DNA of 13,773 bases from Kiloniellaceae bacterium (GCA_028280915.1 JANQKX010000405.1:1-13773); one strand, 5' to 3'. Counted from the first letter of the stretch, positions 7,615 to 13,773 are shown. The notes: a model not told the origin generated them from the sequence alone. Numbers and translations are program-made.

Positions 7615-8507
7615 TCAAGCTTTTTTCAGCTTGCCGATGGTCAAGGCCGCGACGATCAAAATCAACGCGACAATGTCGTTCCAATGCATCTCGTCACCCA
7701 ACAGCACGATCCCCAGGAAGACACCGAACAGTGTCACCAAATAACCGACAAGCGACGTAAAAGTCGGGCCCGCCTGCTGGACCAGGTGAAAGAAAATGAC
7801 GTAGGCCAAGCCGCCGCATAGCACGCCCAAGGCGATGAGGGACAGAGAAGCCGAGGCACCCCCCTGCCAGGTCCAGGGCGCATCAAACGCCAGCGCCAGC
7901 ACCACCAAGGGCACCGAGCCCGCCAAAAAAACGTTCCGCATGGCAAGGGTCGGGGGCACGCCGCGCAGGCGTTTCATCAAGATAAGGCCTAGGGAAAAGC
8001 AAAAAGCGCCGGCAAGGATTGCCAACTCGCCAATCACGTTGGCCAGCCAATCACCCTGCACATTGGGCACCACCAAGACCAAGACACCGATAAAGCCCAC
8101 GACGGCGCTCAGCGCGGCCGGCCAGCTCCAGCTCTCTTCCTTCACGAAAATGGGCGCCAGCACCAAGGTGAAGATGGGAACCGTCGCCAAAGGATGGCGG
8201 CGATGGAACTCTCCACGTGCTGTTGGCCCCAGGGTACAAGGAAGCATGGTAAAATCGCCTCCACCAAAGCGATGCCGCAATAAAGGCCCCAAGTTTGCCG
8301 GCTATCCGCCGCCGCGGCGCCGGCGCCGAGTTTCGGCACCATCTTGATGGCCAGATACAACGTAAGAAAGCCGATGAAGACCCGGCCGGCGGCCACGGTT
8401 ACCGGCGGAAAGGACTGAATCGCCAAGGCGTTGAATATGAATTGAGAGCCCCAAATGAGGCCCACCAAGATTAACAGGCCATAGTCGCTCCCCGTCGGGG
8501 TTCTCAC
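7615..8507 (-). pseudogene. EamA/DMT-family transporter, interrupted by a one-base frameshift
   Basis: The parent would be a drug/metabolite-type membrane exporter with ten predicted helices and two EamA repeats. The N-terminal part (GTG 8507) reads LLILVGLIWGSQFIFNALAIQ through WGQQHVESSIAAIL. The frame then leaves the family, and the continuation TVPIFTLVLAPIF through the end GKLKKA is in the next frame, to a stop at 7615. Restoring one base in the AAA run at 8189-8191 (a lost T in a TTTT run of the sense strand) rejoins them as AAILLATVPIFTLVLAP, giving about 297 residues, the normal family length. AGGAG lies 6 nt before the GTG. The gene follows the ion channel by 30 nt and is probably in the same transcript. 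The break may be real decay or a homopolymer sequencing error. The site is not a classic slippery heptamer, so programmed frameshifting is unlikely. The substrate is unknown. Confidence 0.88.
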
Positions 8508-8509
8508 CG

Positions 8510-8533
8510 CTATCTCCTCATCTTTCTCCTCAT
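8510..8533 (-). repeat. Tandem 12-bp repeat carrying two Shine-Dalgarno copies
   Basis: On the minus strand ATGAGGAGAAAG is followed directly by ATGAGGAGATAG, identical at 11 of 12 positions. Each copy contains AGGAG. The second copy is the ribosome binding site of the EamA gene; the first lies 12 nt upstream, next to the channel stop codon. It looks like a local slippage duplication. Both copies also carry ATG, but the first ATG runs out of frame. Confidence 0.6.
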
Positions 8534-8537
8534 GGGC

Positions 8538-9584
8538 TCAGGCCAGGAACACCAAGCCAACCAGAATGAGGAAAGCAATTGGAAAGACAAAACGGGAAAT
8601 CCGGTCCATGCGCTGGGCGAGCGCCGCCCGATCCTGGGACACCAGGTAACTGGTGGTGAGGGCCTCCAGCATGGCCAGGAAGACCAGGATCGTGGCGCCG
8701 CCGATGAAGAGGTCCAAGACGGTGAAGTACCCCAGCGCGGGCAGCATGTTGGTGGTGGCGAATAAGAAGGCGATCAGCGTCAGCATGGCGGTCGCCGAAA
8801 GGCTGATCTGGGGGCCGAATTGCGCCGGATTGATCCAGAACACTGCCCAGGACATGGCAACGATCAAACACAGGGGCAGAATGATTTTCCAAACGTAATA
8901 GGCGGTGATGCGGTTGGCATCGATCCGGAAGGTAAAGCGGGACGCGTCGTGGTCGAACGCATCCAGATAAACAACATCCACCGTCCCGCTCACATCCGTG
9001 ACAATCCAATCGGAAATGTTGAGCAGATCCCGCCGGCCGGTCACCTTTTCGGCGACCTTAAAGGTGACTTGCTCTTTCGAATCTTCCAAGGGCACCAGCC
9101 AAATCTCGAAAGTTTGTTCGTCAAAGGGAAAGTCCCGCAGATTGTGATAGGTCGCATAGGTGCTGCCGTAACGCTGCACATAACTCACCTGACCACCGGG
9201 CCCAATCCGTGCCTTTTCAGGCAAGCTGGGAAACTTCCGGCCGGAATTCACCAGAACAACCTTGGGATCCCAGATTTGCTCGAGACGGACCTGGCAGCCT
9301 TCCAAACCCGCTAGCCTCGGATCGACCCACTTTAGAACCACGGTGAAATCGCCGGTCAAGGTTTGCGCGATATCGTCAATACCCATGAGATCGACCATGC
9401 GCACGCCGACCGTCACCTCGGTGGGCGGGCCGTCGGCGTTTGGCCGCACGGCGGTCGCCAGGTGAGGCACCGTGCATTGATCCAATTGTTCTCCGGCAAC
9501 GTCTTGGGCCGGAACCGGCTTGGCCCACATGACCAAAACCGCAAGAAACCCGAAAATGGCGCTTCGGTCATAGCGCGCGCCCAT
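8538..9584 (-). CDS. Pentameric ligand-gated ion channel (prokaryotic Cys-loop receptor homologue)
   Basis: A 348-residue prokaryotic homologue of nicotinic and glycine receptors (ELIC/GLIC type), expected in the inner membrane with its ligand domain in the periplasm. Order: signal peptide (about 1-26, ending PVPAQ); beta-sandwich ligand domain (about 50-222); then four helices, M1 229-251, pore-lining M2 258-279, M3 288-313 and M4 329-347. LRDFPFDEQTFEIW (149-162) is the conserved PFD loop; the flanking cysteines of animal receptors are absent, as is usual in bacteria. M2 reads GPQISLSATAMLTLIAF, with a leucine at the 9' gate and threonine at 6'. The extracellular cysteines are C37 and C97. 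The short M3-M4 loop is typical of bacteria. GGGGAG lies 6 nt before the ATG. The gene sits 38 nt after the SDR gene and 30 nt before EamA. The ligand is not deducible; ion selectivity is discussed in findings. Confidence 0.93.
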   Translation of the reverse strand: MGARYDRSAIFGFLAVLVMWAKPVPAQDVAGEQLDQCTVPHLATAVRPNADGPPTEVTVGVRMVDLMGIDDIAQTLTGDFTVVLKWVDPRLAGLEGCQVRLEQIWDPKVVLVNSGRKFPSLPEKARIGPGGQVSYVQRYGSTYATYHNLRDFPFDEQTFEIWLVPLEDSKEQVTFKVAEKVTGRRDLLNISDWIVTDVSGTVDVVYLDAFDHDASRFTFRIDANRITAYYVWKIILPLCLIVAMSWAVFWINPAQFGPQISLSATAMLTLIAFLFATTNMLPALGYFTVLDLFIGGATILVFLAMLEALTTSYLVSQDRAALAQRMDRISRFVFPIAFLILVGLVFLA

Positions 9585-9622
9585 CGCTCACTCCCCGCCC
9601 CGTCCGCAAGTAAGTGCGAGGG

Positions 9623-10327
9623 TCAAGTCAACAGGACGCCGCCCTCCACGTCAATGGTGGTGCCGGTGACAAAATCATTGTGCACGGCAAAGACGATGGC
9701 CTGGGCCACCTCGTCGGCCGTCCCGGCGCGGGCTATGGGCTGGCCCGCCGTGCTCTCGGCGATCATTTCCGCCCGTTCCGCGCCCTGGAGTGCGAACAAA
9801 GGCGTATCGATGAAGCCCGGCGAGACCACGTTGATACGCCGGGGCGCGATTTCCCGGGCCACGTAGCGGGCGAAGGCCTCGACCGCCGCGCCGACCGAAC
9901 CCAGGGCGATCATGCCCACCTCGGTCGACCGCGCCGGATAGCCGGAGACCAGGACGATGGCACCGTTATCGCTCAGATGCCCGGCGCCCAAACGCACCAC
10001 GTTGGCATAGCCCCAGAGCTTATCGAAAGAGGCTTGATAGCCGTCCAGGTCCATCTCCAGGAACGGACCGAAAGCCCGCTCCCCGCCGGTGGCGGCGCTG
10101 ATCAAAATGTCGTAGGGCGCCAGCGCCGCCAGGGTGGCCGTCAGCCCCTCCCGATCCCGCACGTCGCCTTGCCGGAGGGAAATGCCGGGCCCGGGCGCGC
10201 CGGCCTTGCTGGGGTCCCGGCTGATGGCGATGACCTCCGCCCCCAGCTCCGCCAGTTGCCGGGCCGTCGCCAGACCGATACCCGAGGTGCCGCCGAACAC
10301 CACCGCTTTTTTTCCCGATACATCCAT
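9623..10327 (-). CDS. Short-chain dehydrogenase/reductase-like protein lacking the YxxxK motif
   Basis: A 234-residue Rossmann-fold protein of the SDR superfamily. The cofactor loop is VVFGGTSGIGLATA (GGTSGIG at 12-18) and the acidic DVRD segment is at 55-58. The usual NNAG region is altered to LISAATGG. The catalytic-serine position is present in AIVLVSGY (S128). The Tyr and Lys of YxxxK are missing: the stretch before AAVEAFARYVA reads GMIALGSVG. INVVSPGFIDTP and a C-terminal TGTTIDVEGG complete the fold. The protein resembles the SDR subgroup in which this helix ends ...NGALEAL and lacks YxxxK, so the loss may be a subgroup trait. ATG 10327 is chosen; the frame extends to a TTG at 10357, but the SDR N-terminus starts at MDVSGKKAVVFGG. 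It lies 66 nt after the SnoaL-like gene. The substrate is unknown and catalysis uncertain. Confidence 0.85.
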   Translation of the reverse strand: MDVSGKKAVVFGGTSGIGLATARQLAELGAEVIAISRDPSKAGAPGPGISLRQGDVRDREGLTATLAALAPYDILISAATGGERAFGPFLEMDLDGYQASFDKLWGYANVVRLGAGHLSDNGAIVLVSGYPARSTEVGMIALGSVGAAVEAFARYVAREIAPRRINVVSPGFIDTPLFALQGAERAEMIAESTAGQPIARAGTADEVAQAIVFAVHNDFVTGTTIDVEGGVLLT

Positions 10328-10393
10328 GTCAAACCGTCTCCGCCAGGTAGTTTCCAAAATTCGATAAAAGCGCCAAAACCGCCGCCGGCGGCC

Positions 10394-10816
10394 TCATTCC
10401 TTCAACAGGCCGACGCCCTTGAAGAAACTGTACATGTCCCAGTCGACCCAGCTTTCGGCGATTTTGTCGCCTTCGAACCGGTCGACCTGAACGCCGCCCC
10501 AGGTGATTTCGCCGCCCCGCGGCGGGCAGCCCATGAAGTCGGCGGTCTGGGTGAAGGTGAAGCGCCAACGGGTGACCACCAGATCACCCTCCCCCACCTG
10601 CAGCAAAATTTCGATCTTGCCATGGGAGAAATTGGCCCGGTGCCCCTCGACCAGGCTTTGCCATCCGGCCAGATCCAAGGTTTGCGTACCACCTTCCACG
10701 CTGGGCGCCTGATGGTTTTGATAGCCGGGCGCGAAAAGGCTGTCGGCATCCTCTGCGGCCGCCGCCCATAGCATGATCCCGCGGCGCGCCAGGTCCTTGT
10801 GGCTCTCGATCGACAT
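10394..10816 (-). CDS. SnoaL-like (NTF2-fold) protein
   Basis: A 140-residue protein of the NTF2-like superfamily, closest in look to SnoaL/ester cyclase proteins. It has an N-terminal helical part (MSIESHKDLARRGIMLWAAA), then LFAPGYQNHQAP (the NH at 34-35 is common in SnoaL), LVVTRWRFTFTQTADFMGCPP, and WGGVQVDRFEGDKIAESWVDWDMYSFF. The closing (D/E).W...D pattern places acidic residues D126 and D128 in the cavity. Members include polyketide cyclases and many uncharacterised proteins, so the reaction is unknown. ATG 10816 is strongly supported by AGGAG 7 nt upstream; the frame extends upstream into antisense-like sequence. That ribosome binding site lies inside a 10-bp inverted repeat arm. Just after the stop is a palindromic GCCGCCGGCGGC (about 10381-10392), a possible weak attenuating hairpin before the SDR gene. 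Confidence 0.82.
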   Translation of the reverse strand: MSIESHKDLARRGIMLWAAAAEDADSLFAPGYQNHQAPSVEGGTQTLDLAGWQSLVEGHRANFSHGKIEILLQVGEGDLVVTRWRFTFTQTADFMGCPPRGGEITWGGVQVDRFEGDKIAESWVDWDMYSFFKGVGLLKE

Positions 10817-10817
10817 C

Positions 10818-10892
10818 TGTCGGCTCCTCGTCACTGGGGAAGGGACTTGTCCGTCAGACCATAACCCAATTCCGCCGCGAAGGGAGCCGACA
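10818..10892 (-). promoter_or_regulatory. 10-bp inverted repeat covering the SnoaL-like gene's ribosome binding site
   Basis: In the sense strand TGTCGGCTCC (10892-10883) is followed, after 55 nt, by GGAGCCGACA (10827-10818), a perfect complement. The second arm contains most of the AGGAG Shine-Dalgarno and ends 1 nt before ATG 10816. If the arms pair in the mRNA, the ribosome binding site is hidden. Folding is inferred from complementarity only. Confidence 0.6.
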
Positions 10893-10916
10893 TTTGGCCA
10901 TGAAAGACAACTGGCG

Positions 10917-11969
10917 CTATAGGCCAGAGGCCAGGTCCAAAAACCGGGCGATATGTTCGACGATCTGGGCATGGGCCGTTGCCCGTTTCGTTCCTTCCGG
11001 ATCGTTGCAAATAGGATCGTCCTCGGCAGCGGCCAAGGCGGCCGCGCCTTGTGGCTTGCACTCGGCCAAAAAGGTGAAGTGGTGACCTGGCGCCACCACC
11101 ACACGCGTGCCGTTGCTCAAGCGCCTGGCTAAATCGCTGCCGGCCGGGCTCACATCCGCCGCCGCCCACAAGGTATCCTCGCCCAGATTGATGAAGAGGA
11201 TCTGTAACATTGTTTTCTTGATGGTCTCCTCATCGACGGCATAGCTCATGCCGGGATCAATGGCCACGGCGGACGTCACGCGGGAATCCCTGCCATCCGC
11301 GGCGAAGCTTTCGGGCAAGTCCCCAATATCCACACCGCCTTTTTGGAGGAAGATGCAGTCCTCGCTTTGGCCTTCATTCGCGGCGCAATAGTCCCCATAG
11401 GCGCCCCGGTCGAAGCGCAGTCCAGCCAGGTTTAGCGCGGTGGCACCGCCCAAGGAAAAGCCCAGTGAAGAAATCCGGCTGCGGTCCACAAAGGGCCTAA
11501 AAGCCGGATTGGCCAGAAGCTGGTCCAAAGCGGCGCTCAGATCTGCCGCCCTCTCGCCCAACCTGACGGAACGCCGCGGCGATGAATCGCCCGTGGTGCT
11601 GCCCGGATGGTTGACCGCCAGGACCATCGCCCCGCGCAGAGCCAGTTCCGAGGACAGCCATGACAGGCCGTCCATATTGCCGCCTGAGCCGTGGGACAAT
11701 AGAATCAGCGGATGCGGACCCTCGGCAAGGGCCGCGCCCACGTAGGCCCGGGTGCCCTTAAAGAGCGCGTTTTCACCGATCTGCGCCCGATACGTCGGGG
11801 TGCCAACAGGATACCAGATCGAGGCGGCAATGGGGCTGGCCCGGTGAGCCGCTTTCACGGCAAATCGATCGTACCCGGCCAAGGTTTCACCCTGGGCATT
11901 GAGCGCGGCTAGGCCAATGGTGAGGCCGGTCACAAAGCCGCTGGCCAAAACAACAAGCTTGCGTGTCAT
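10917..11969 (-). CDS. Secreted alpha/beta hydrolase, PAF-acetylhydrolase/dienelactone hydrolase-like
   Basis: A 350-residue alpha/beta hydrolase with an N-terminal signal peptide (MTRKLVVLASGFVTGLTIGLAALNAQG), so probably periplasmic or exported. Visible sites: the oxyanion region ILLSHGSGGN (89-98), the nucleophile elbow GFSLGG (S172), and a histidine near APGHHFTF (H296 or H297). D238 in AIDPGMS lies where the acid follows the elbow in platelet-activating-factor acetylhydrolases. YxANEGQxEDC-type cysteines C195 and C205, and C304 and C321, could form disulfides, in keeping with export. It likely cleaves an ester or lactone; the substrate is unknown. AGGA is 9 nt before ATG and lies in a hairpin arm. 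The gene is divergent from the AraC-type regulator and begins the minus-strand series, 100 nt before the SnoaL-like gene. Confidence 0.85.
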   Translation of the reverse strand: MTRKLVVLASGFVTGLTIGLAALNAQGETLAGYDRFAVKAAHRASPIAASIWYPVGTPTYRAQIGENALFKGTRAYVGAALAEGPHPLILLSHGSGGNMDGLSWLSSELALRGAMVLAVNHPGSTTGDSSPRRSVRLGERAADLSAALDQLLANPAFRPFVDRSRISSLGFSLGGATALNLAGLRFDRGAYGDYCAANEGQSEDCIFLQKGGVDIGDLPESFAADGRDSRVTSAVAIDPGMSYAVDEETIKKTMLQILFINLGEDTLWAAADVSPAGSDLARRLSNGTRVVVAPGHHFTFLAECKPQGAAALAAAEDDPICNDPEGTKRATAHAQIVEHIARFLDLASGL

Positions 11970-11971
11970 GA

Positions 11972-12011
11972 TAGGGGTCCTTTCCCATTCGTTGATGTTG
12001 ACGGACCCCTA
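11972..12011 (-). promoter_or_regulatory. 9-bp inverted repeat covering the hydrolase ribosome binding site
   Basis: In the sense strand TAGGGGTCC (12011-12003) is followed after 22 nt by GGACCCCTA (11980-11972), perfectly complementary. The second arm begins inside the AAAGGA Shine-Dalgarno and ends 2 nt before ATG 11969. It could form a start-blocking hairpin in the hydrolase mRNA, or act as a DNA dyad for a regulator. Confidence 0.6.
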
Positions 12012-12037
12012 ATTTGTCCATCACATGGCCCCGGCGC

Positions 12038-12081
12038 GTCCTAGAACCGGATTTGCGAGGTACAAAAACCGGTTTTAGGAC
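12038..12081. promoter_or_regulatory. 13-bp inverted repeat upstream of the AraC-type gene
   Basis: GTCCTAGAACCGG (12038-12050) and CCGGTTTTAGGAC (12069-12081) are complementary at 12 of 13 positions with an 18-bp spacer. The odd position would be a G-U pair in plus-strand RNA, so that RNA could form a continuous 13-bp stem. The arm centres are 31 bp apart, about three helical turns. It sits between two divergent genes and may be an operator for the regulator or a leader hairpin. Confidence 0.55.
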
Positions 12082-12112
12082 CTTTGCCCTGAATGCTTGA
12101 CAGAGGCGGTAC

Positions 12113-13132
12113 ATGCTAACCCTGCCCATACAGATGTTCGTGGCCATCGTGCTGGCGTTTTTGTTCGCCCGCGCCGTGCTGGGCCGGAATATCTCGCCTC
12201 TTATGGCGGCCCTACTCTTCGCGTGTGCCATACAAAACGTGATCGTCGCCCTTGCTCAGCACTACGGCGTCGGGTTCCTTTTGCCCATCCAGCCCATCAC
12301 GGCCAGCGCCATTCCGCCCTTGGCCTGGATCGCCTTCCAGGTCAGTGCCTTTGGCCGTGGGGAGCTTTGCCACATCTGGCCCCATCTCCTGGTGCCCTTG
12401 GTCACGGCGACCGTTGTTGTGGTCTTCCCCATAGCGATCGACCCACTCTTGATCGCGGTGTTCGCCCTTTACGGACTGCGAATACTCCAGCTTTTGCGGC
12501 AAAAGAACGATGATCTGCCCCTGGCCCGCTTGGAGGCCGGACGCACCCCGGCCCTAATCTGGCGGGCCATCGCTTATCTTTTCCTGGTTTCCGCCTTCAG
12601 CGACATATTGGTCAATGTGGTTCTTTACAGTGGCCAAAGTTGGCTTCAGCCCTGGATCTTGAGCCTATTCTCCTCAATTGCCCTGCTCGTCATCGGCCTT
12701 CTCAGTCTGTCGCCCAACGTCGCCGGCGAACGTGAAGCACCTGACTCAAAAGGCCCCCCCGCCGACCACGGATATGCCGAAAACCCGGAGGCCGCCAAAC
12801 AAGACGTCGACACCCTGGAAAAACTGAACCGGCTGTTGGAAGGCGAAAAACTCTACTTGGACCCAGAGCTCACCCTGGTGCGTTTGGCCCGGCGCCTGGG
12901 ACTCCCCGCCAAACAGCTCTCGGCCGCCGTCAACCGGCAAACGGGCGCCAACGTCTCCCGCCACATCAACGGCTATCGCATCCGCCATGCTTGCGCCCAG
13001 TTGGAGAAGGGCACCTCGGTCACCGCGGCCATGCTGGGCAGCGGCTTCAACACAAAATCCAATTTCAACCGTGAATTCCGCCGACTCACCGGCCAAAGCC
13101 CCAGCGAATGGAAAGCAAGCGACAACCACTAA
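12113..13132 (+). CDS. Membrane-anchored AraC-family transcriptional regulator
   Basis: A 339-residue protein with an unusual layout for AraC regulators. Roughly the first 200 residues are hydrophobic, with about seven predicted helices (near 3-22, 29-50, 62-80, 90-108, 109-127, 149-172 and 180-199). A charged linker (201-235) leads to a C-terminal AraC/XylS DNA-binding domain (about 240-335). That domain has LTLVRLARRLGLPAKQLSAAVNRQTGANVSRHINGYRI as the first helix-turn-helix and GFNTKSNFNREFRRLTGQSPSEW as the second, with the family's closing signature. The first 200 residues probably sense a signal in or across the membrane. AGAGG lies 6 nt before the ATG. It is divergent from the secreted hydrolase (143-nt gap with two inverted repeats), so it probably regulates that gene series. 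It converges on era with a 23-nt gap. Confidence 0.9.
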   Translation: MLTLPIQMFVAIVLAFLFARAVLGRNISPLMAALLFACAIQNVIVALAQHYGVGFLLPIQPITASAIPPLAWIAFQVSAFGRGELCHIWPHLLVPLVTATVVVVFPIAIDPLLIAVFALYGLRILQLLRQKNDDLPLARLEAGRTPALIWRAIAYLFLVSAFSDILVNVVLYSGQSWLQPWILSLFSSIALLVIGLLSLSPNVAGEREAPDSKGPPADHGYAENPEAAKQDVDTLEKLNRLLEGEKLYLDPELTLVRLARRLGLPAKQLSAAVNRQTGANVSRHINGYRIRHACAQLEKGTSVTAAMLGSGFNTKSNFNREFRRLTGQSPSEWKASDNH

Positions 13133-13155
13133 GGAACCGCCTCTCCGGCTCTTCC

Positions 13156-13773
13156 CTAGGCGTCGAAATCCAGGCCCATGGCGCTATAACGCTCCCGCTC
13201 GTCGAGCCATTTTTCCCGCACCTTGATGAAAAGGAAAAGGTGGACGGGGCGACCGAGGAAATTGGCCAATTCCTTTTGCGCCGCCGCGCGCACGGCCTTG
13301 ATACGGGCGCCGCCCTTGCCCAGGCACATGGCCTTGTGCTGGGGCTTTGTCACATAAATCACCTGCTGGATTTTGGCCGCGCCGTCATCGAAGTCCTCCC
13401 AGTTTTCCGTCTCCACGGTCAGGGAGTAAGGCAGTTCCTGGTGCAGGTTCAAAAACAGTTTTTCGCGCGTTACCTCGGCCGCGATGTCCCGCAGGGAGGC
13501 ATCGGAAAGCTGGTCTTCGGGGAAGTGCCAGGGGCTTTGCGGCATGAGCCCGGCCAGATGGGCGATCAGGTCCTCCACCCCGTCCCCGGTTTCCGCTGAG
13601 ATCATGAAGATTTGGGAAAAGACGCCCCGCGTGCTCAGCTCCTGGGCCAAGGCCAAAAGCTTGGGCCGGGCCACCAGATCGATCTTGTTCAGGGCCAGGA
13701 TCGCGCTGGCCCCGCTTGCCGCCAATCCGTCGACGATCCGCGCCATGTCGTCGCCCCCCTGGGCCTTTTGCGC
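13156..13773 (-). CDS. era: GTPase Era (N-terminal part beyond window)
   Basis: Era is an essential GTPase that binds the 3' end of 16S rRNA and aids 30S subunit maturation. Only the last 205 residues are present. They contain the G4 motif LNKIDLV, the G5-type SAETGDGVEDL, the linker PEDQLSDASLRDIAAEVTREKLFLNLHQELPY, and a KH RNA-binding domain with LGKGGARIKAVRAAAQKELANFLGRPVHLFLFIKV. The C-terminus ERERYSAMGLDFDA is typical of alphaproteobacteria. The start and the G1-G3 motifs lie to the right of the window. An internal ATG at 13746 is not the start. recO, its usual downstream neighbour, is absent here and found at 1820-2545. Confidence 0.96.
   Translation of the reverse strand, partial: AQKAQGGDDMARIVDGLAASGASAILALNKIDLVARPKLLALAQELSTRGVFSQIFMISAETGDGVEDLIAHLAGLMPQSPWHFPEDQLSDASLRDIAAEVTREKLFLNLHQELPYSLTVETENWEDFDDGAAKIQQVIYVTKPQHKAMCLGKGGARIKAVRAAAQKELANFLGRPVHLFLFIKVREKWLDERERYSAMGLDFDA

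Noticed and set aside
7617..7634. CAAGC-TTTTTTCA-GCTTG as a terminator for the convergent genes
   Set aside because: The T run is in the loop, not after the stem, and the sequence encodes the last residues of the EamA protein.
8186..8194. Programmed ribosomal frameshift in the EamA gene
   Set aside because: The site is not an X-XXY-YYZ heptamer and this family has no known frameshifting. A one-base loss in a run explains it better.
9614..10771. 385-codon plus-strand open frame across the SDR and SnoaL-like genes
   Set aside because: It is antisense to two genes with clear family motifs and own ribosome binding sites. It has no recognisable domain.
12097..12102. TTGACA as a -35 box for the AraC-type gene
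   Set aside because: It is only 10 nt before the ATG and overlaps the ribosome binding site, so transcription would begin inside the gene.
2546..13155. Mobile element or phage origin of the inter-core block
   Set aside because: No transposase, integrase, tRNA or terminal repeat was seen, and base composition looks similar to the core genes.

Overview
The window is GC-rich, densely coded DNA from an alphaproteobacterium, probably Rhodospirillales-like. The evidence is the ParC, RecO and Era sequences, an OxyR/KatG pair of proteobacterial type, and strong avoidance of A/T-rich codons. No rRNA, tRNA, CRISPR array, transposase or integrase is visible. The lineage is my inference from remembered family sequences, not from a search.

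Layout. The left edge carries core genes on the minus strand: the 3'-truncated topoisomerase IV gene parC (2-1714), preceded by recO (1820-2545). The right edge carries the C-terminal part of era (13156-13773, minus). In most alphaproteobacteria I recall, era, recO and parC lie next to one another. Here about 10.6 kb of accessory genes separates era from recO.

The accessory block has two halves. The left half holds a HAD hydrolase with its own sigma-70-like promoter (2688-3395, plus), then a classical peroxide defence pair: oxyR (3435-4361, minus) divergent from katG (4626-6818, plus). Between them lies a 37-bp tandem dyad with exactly the geometry of an OxyR tetramer site. katG is followed by a strong intrinsic terminator and then by a small stand-alone PAS-like gene (7071-7592, plus).

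The right half is a co-directional minus-strand series: secreted alpha/beta hydrolase, SnoaL-like protein, divergent SDR, pentameric ligand-gated ion channel, and an EamA exporter broken by a one-base frameshift. A membrane-anchored AraC-type regulator (12113-13132, plus) is divergent from the hydrolase. The combination suggests a locus that processes and senses a small molecule, but the ligand and pathway are unknown.

The most unusual structural signals are two long perfect inverted repeats. Their start-proximal arms cover the ribosome binding sites of the hydrolase and of the SnoaL-like gene. A third, 13-bp inverted repeat lies just upstream of the AraC gene. Together they suggest a locus under RNA-structure or operator control.
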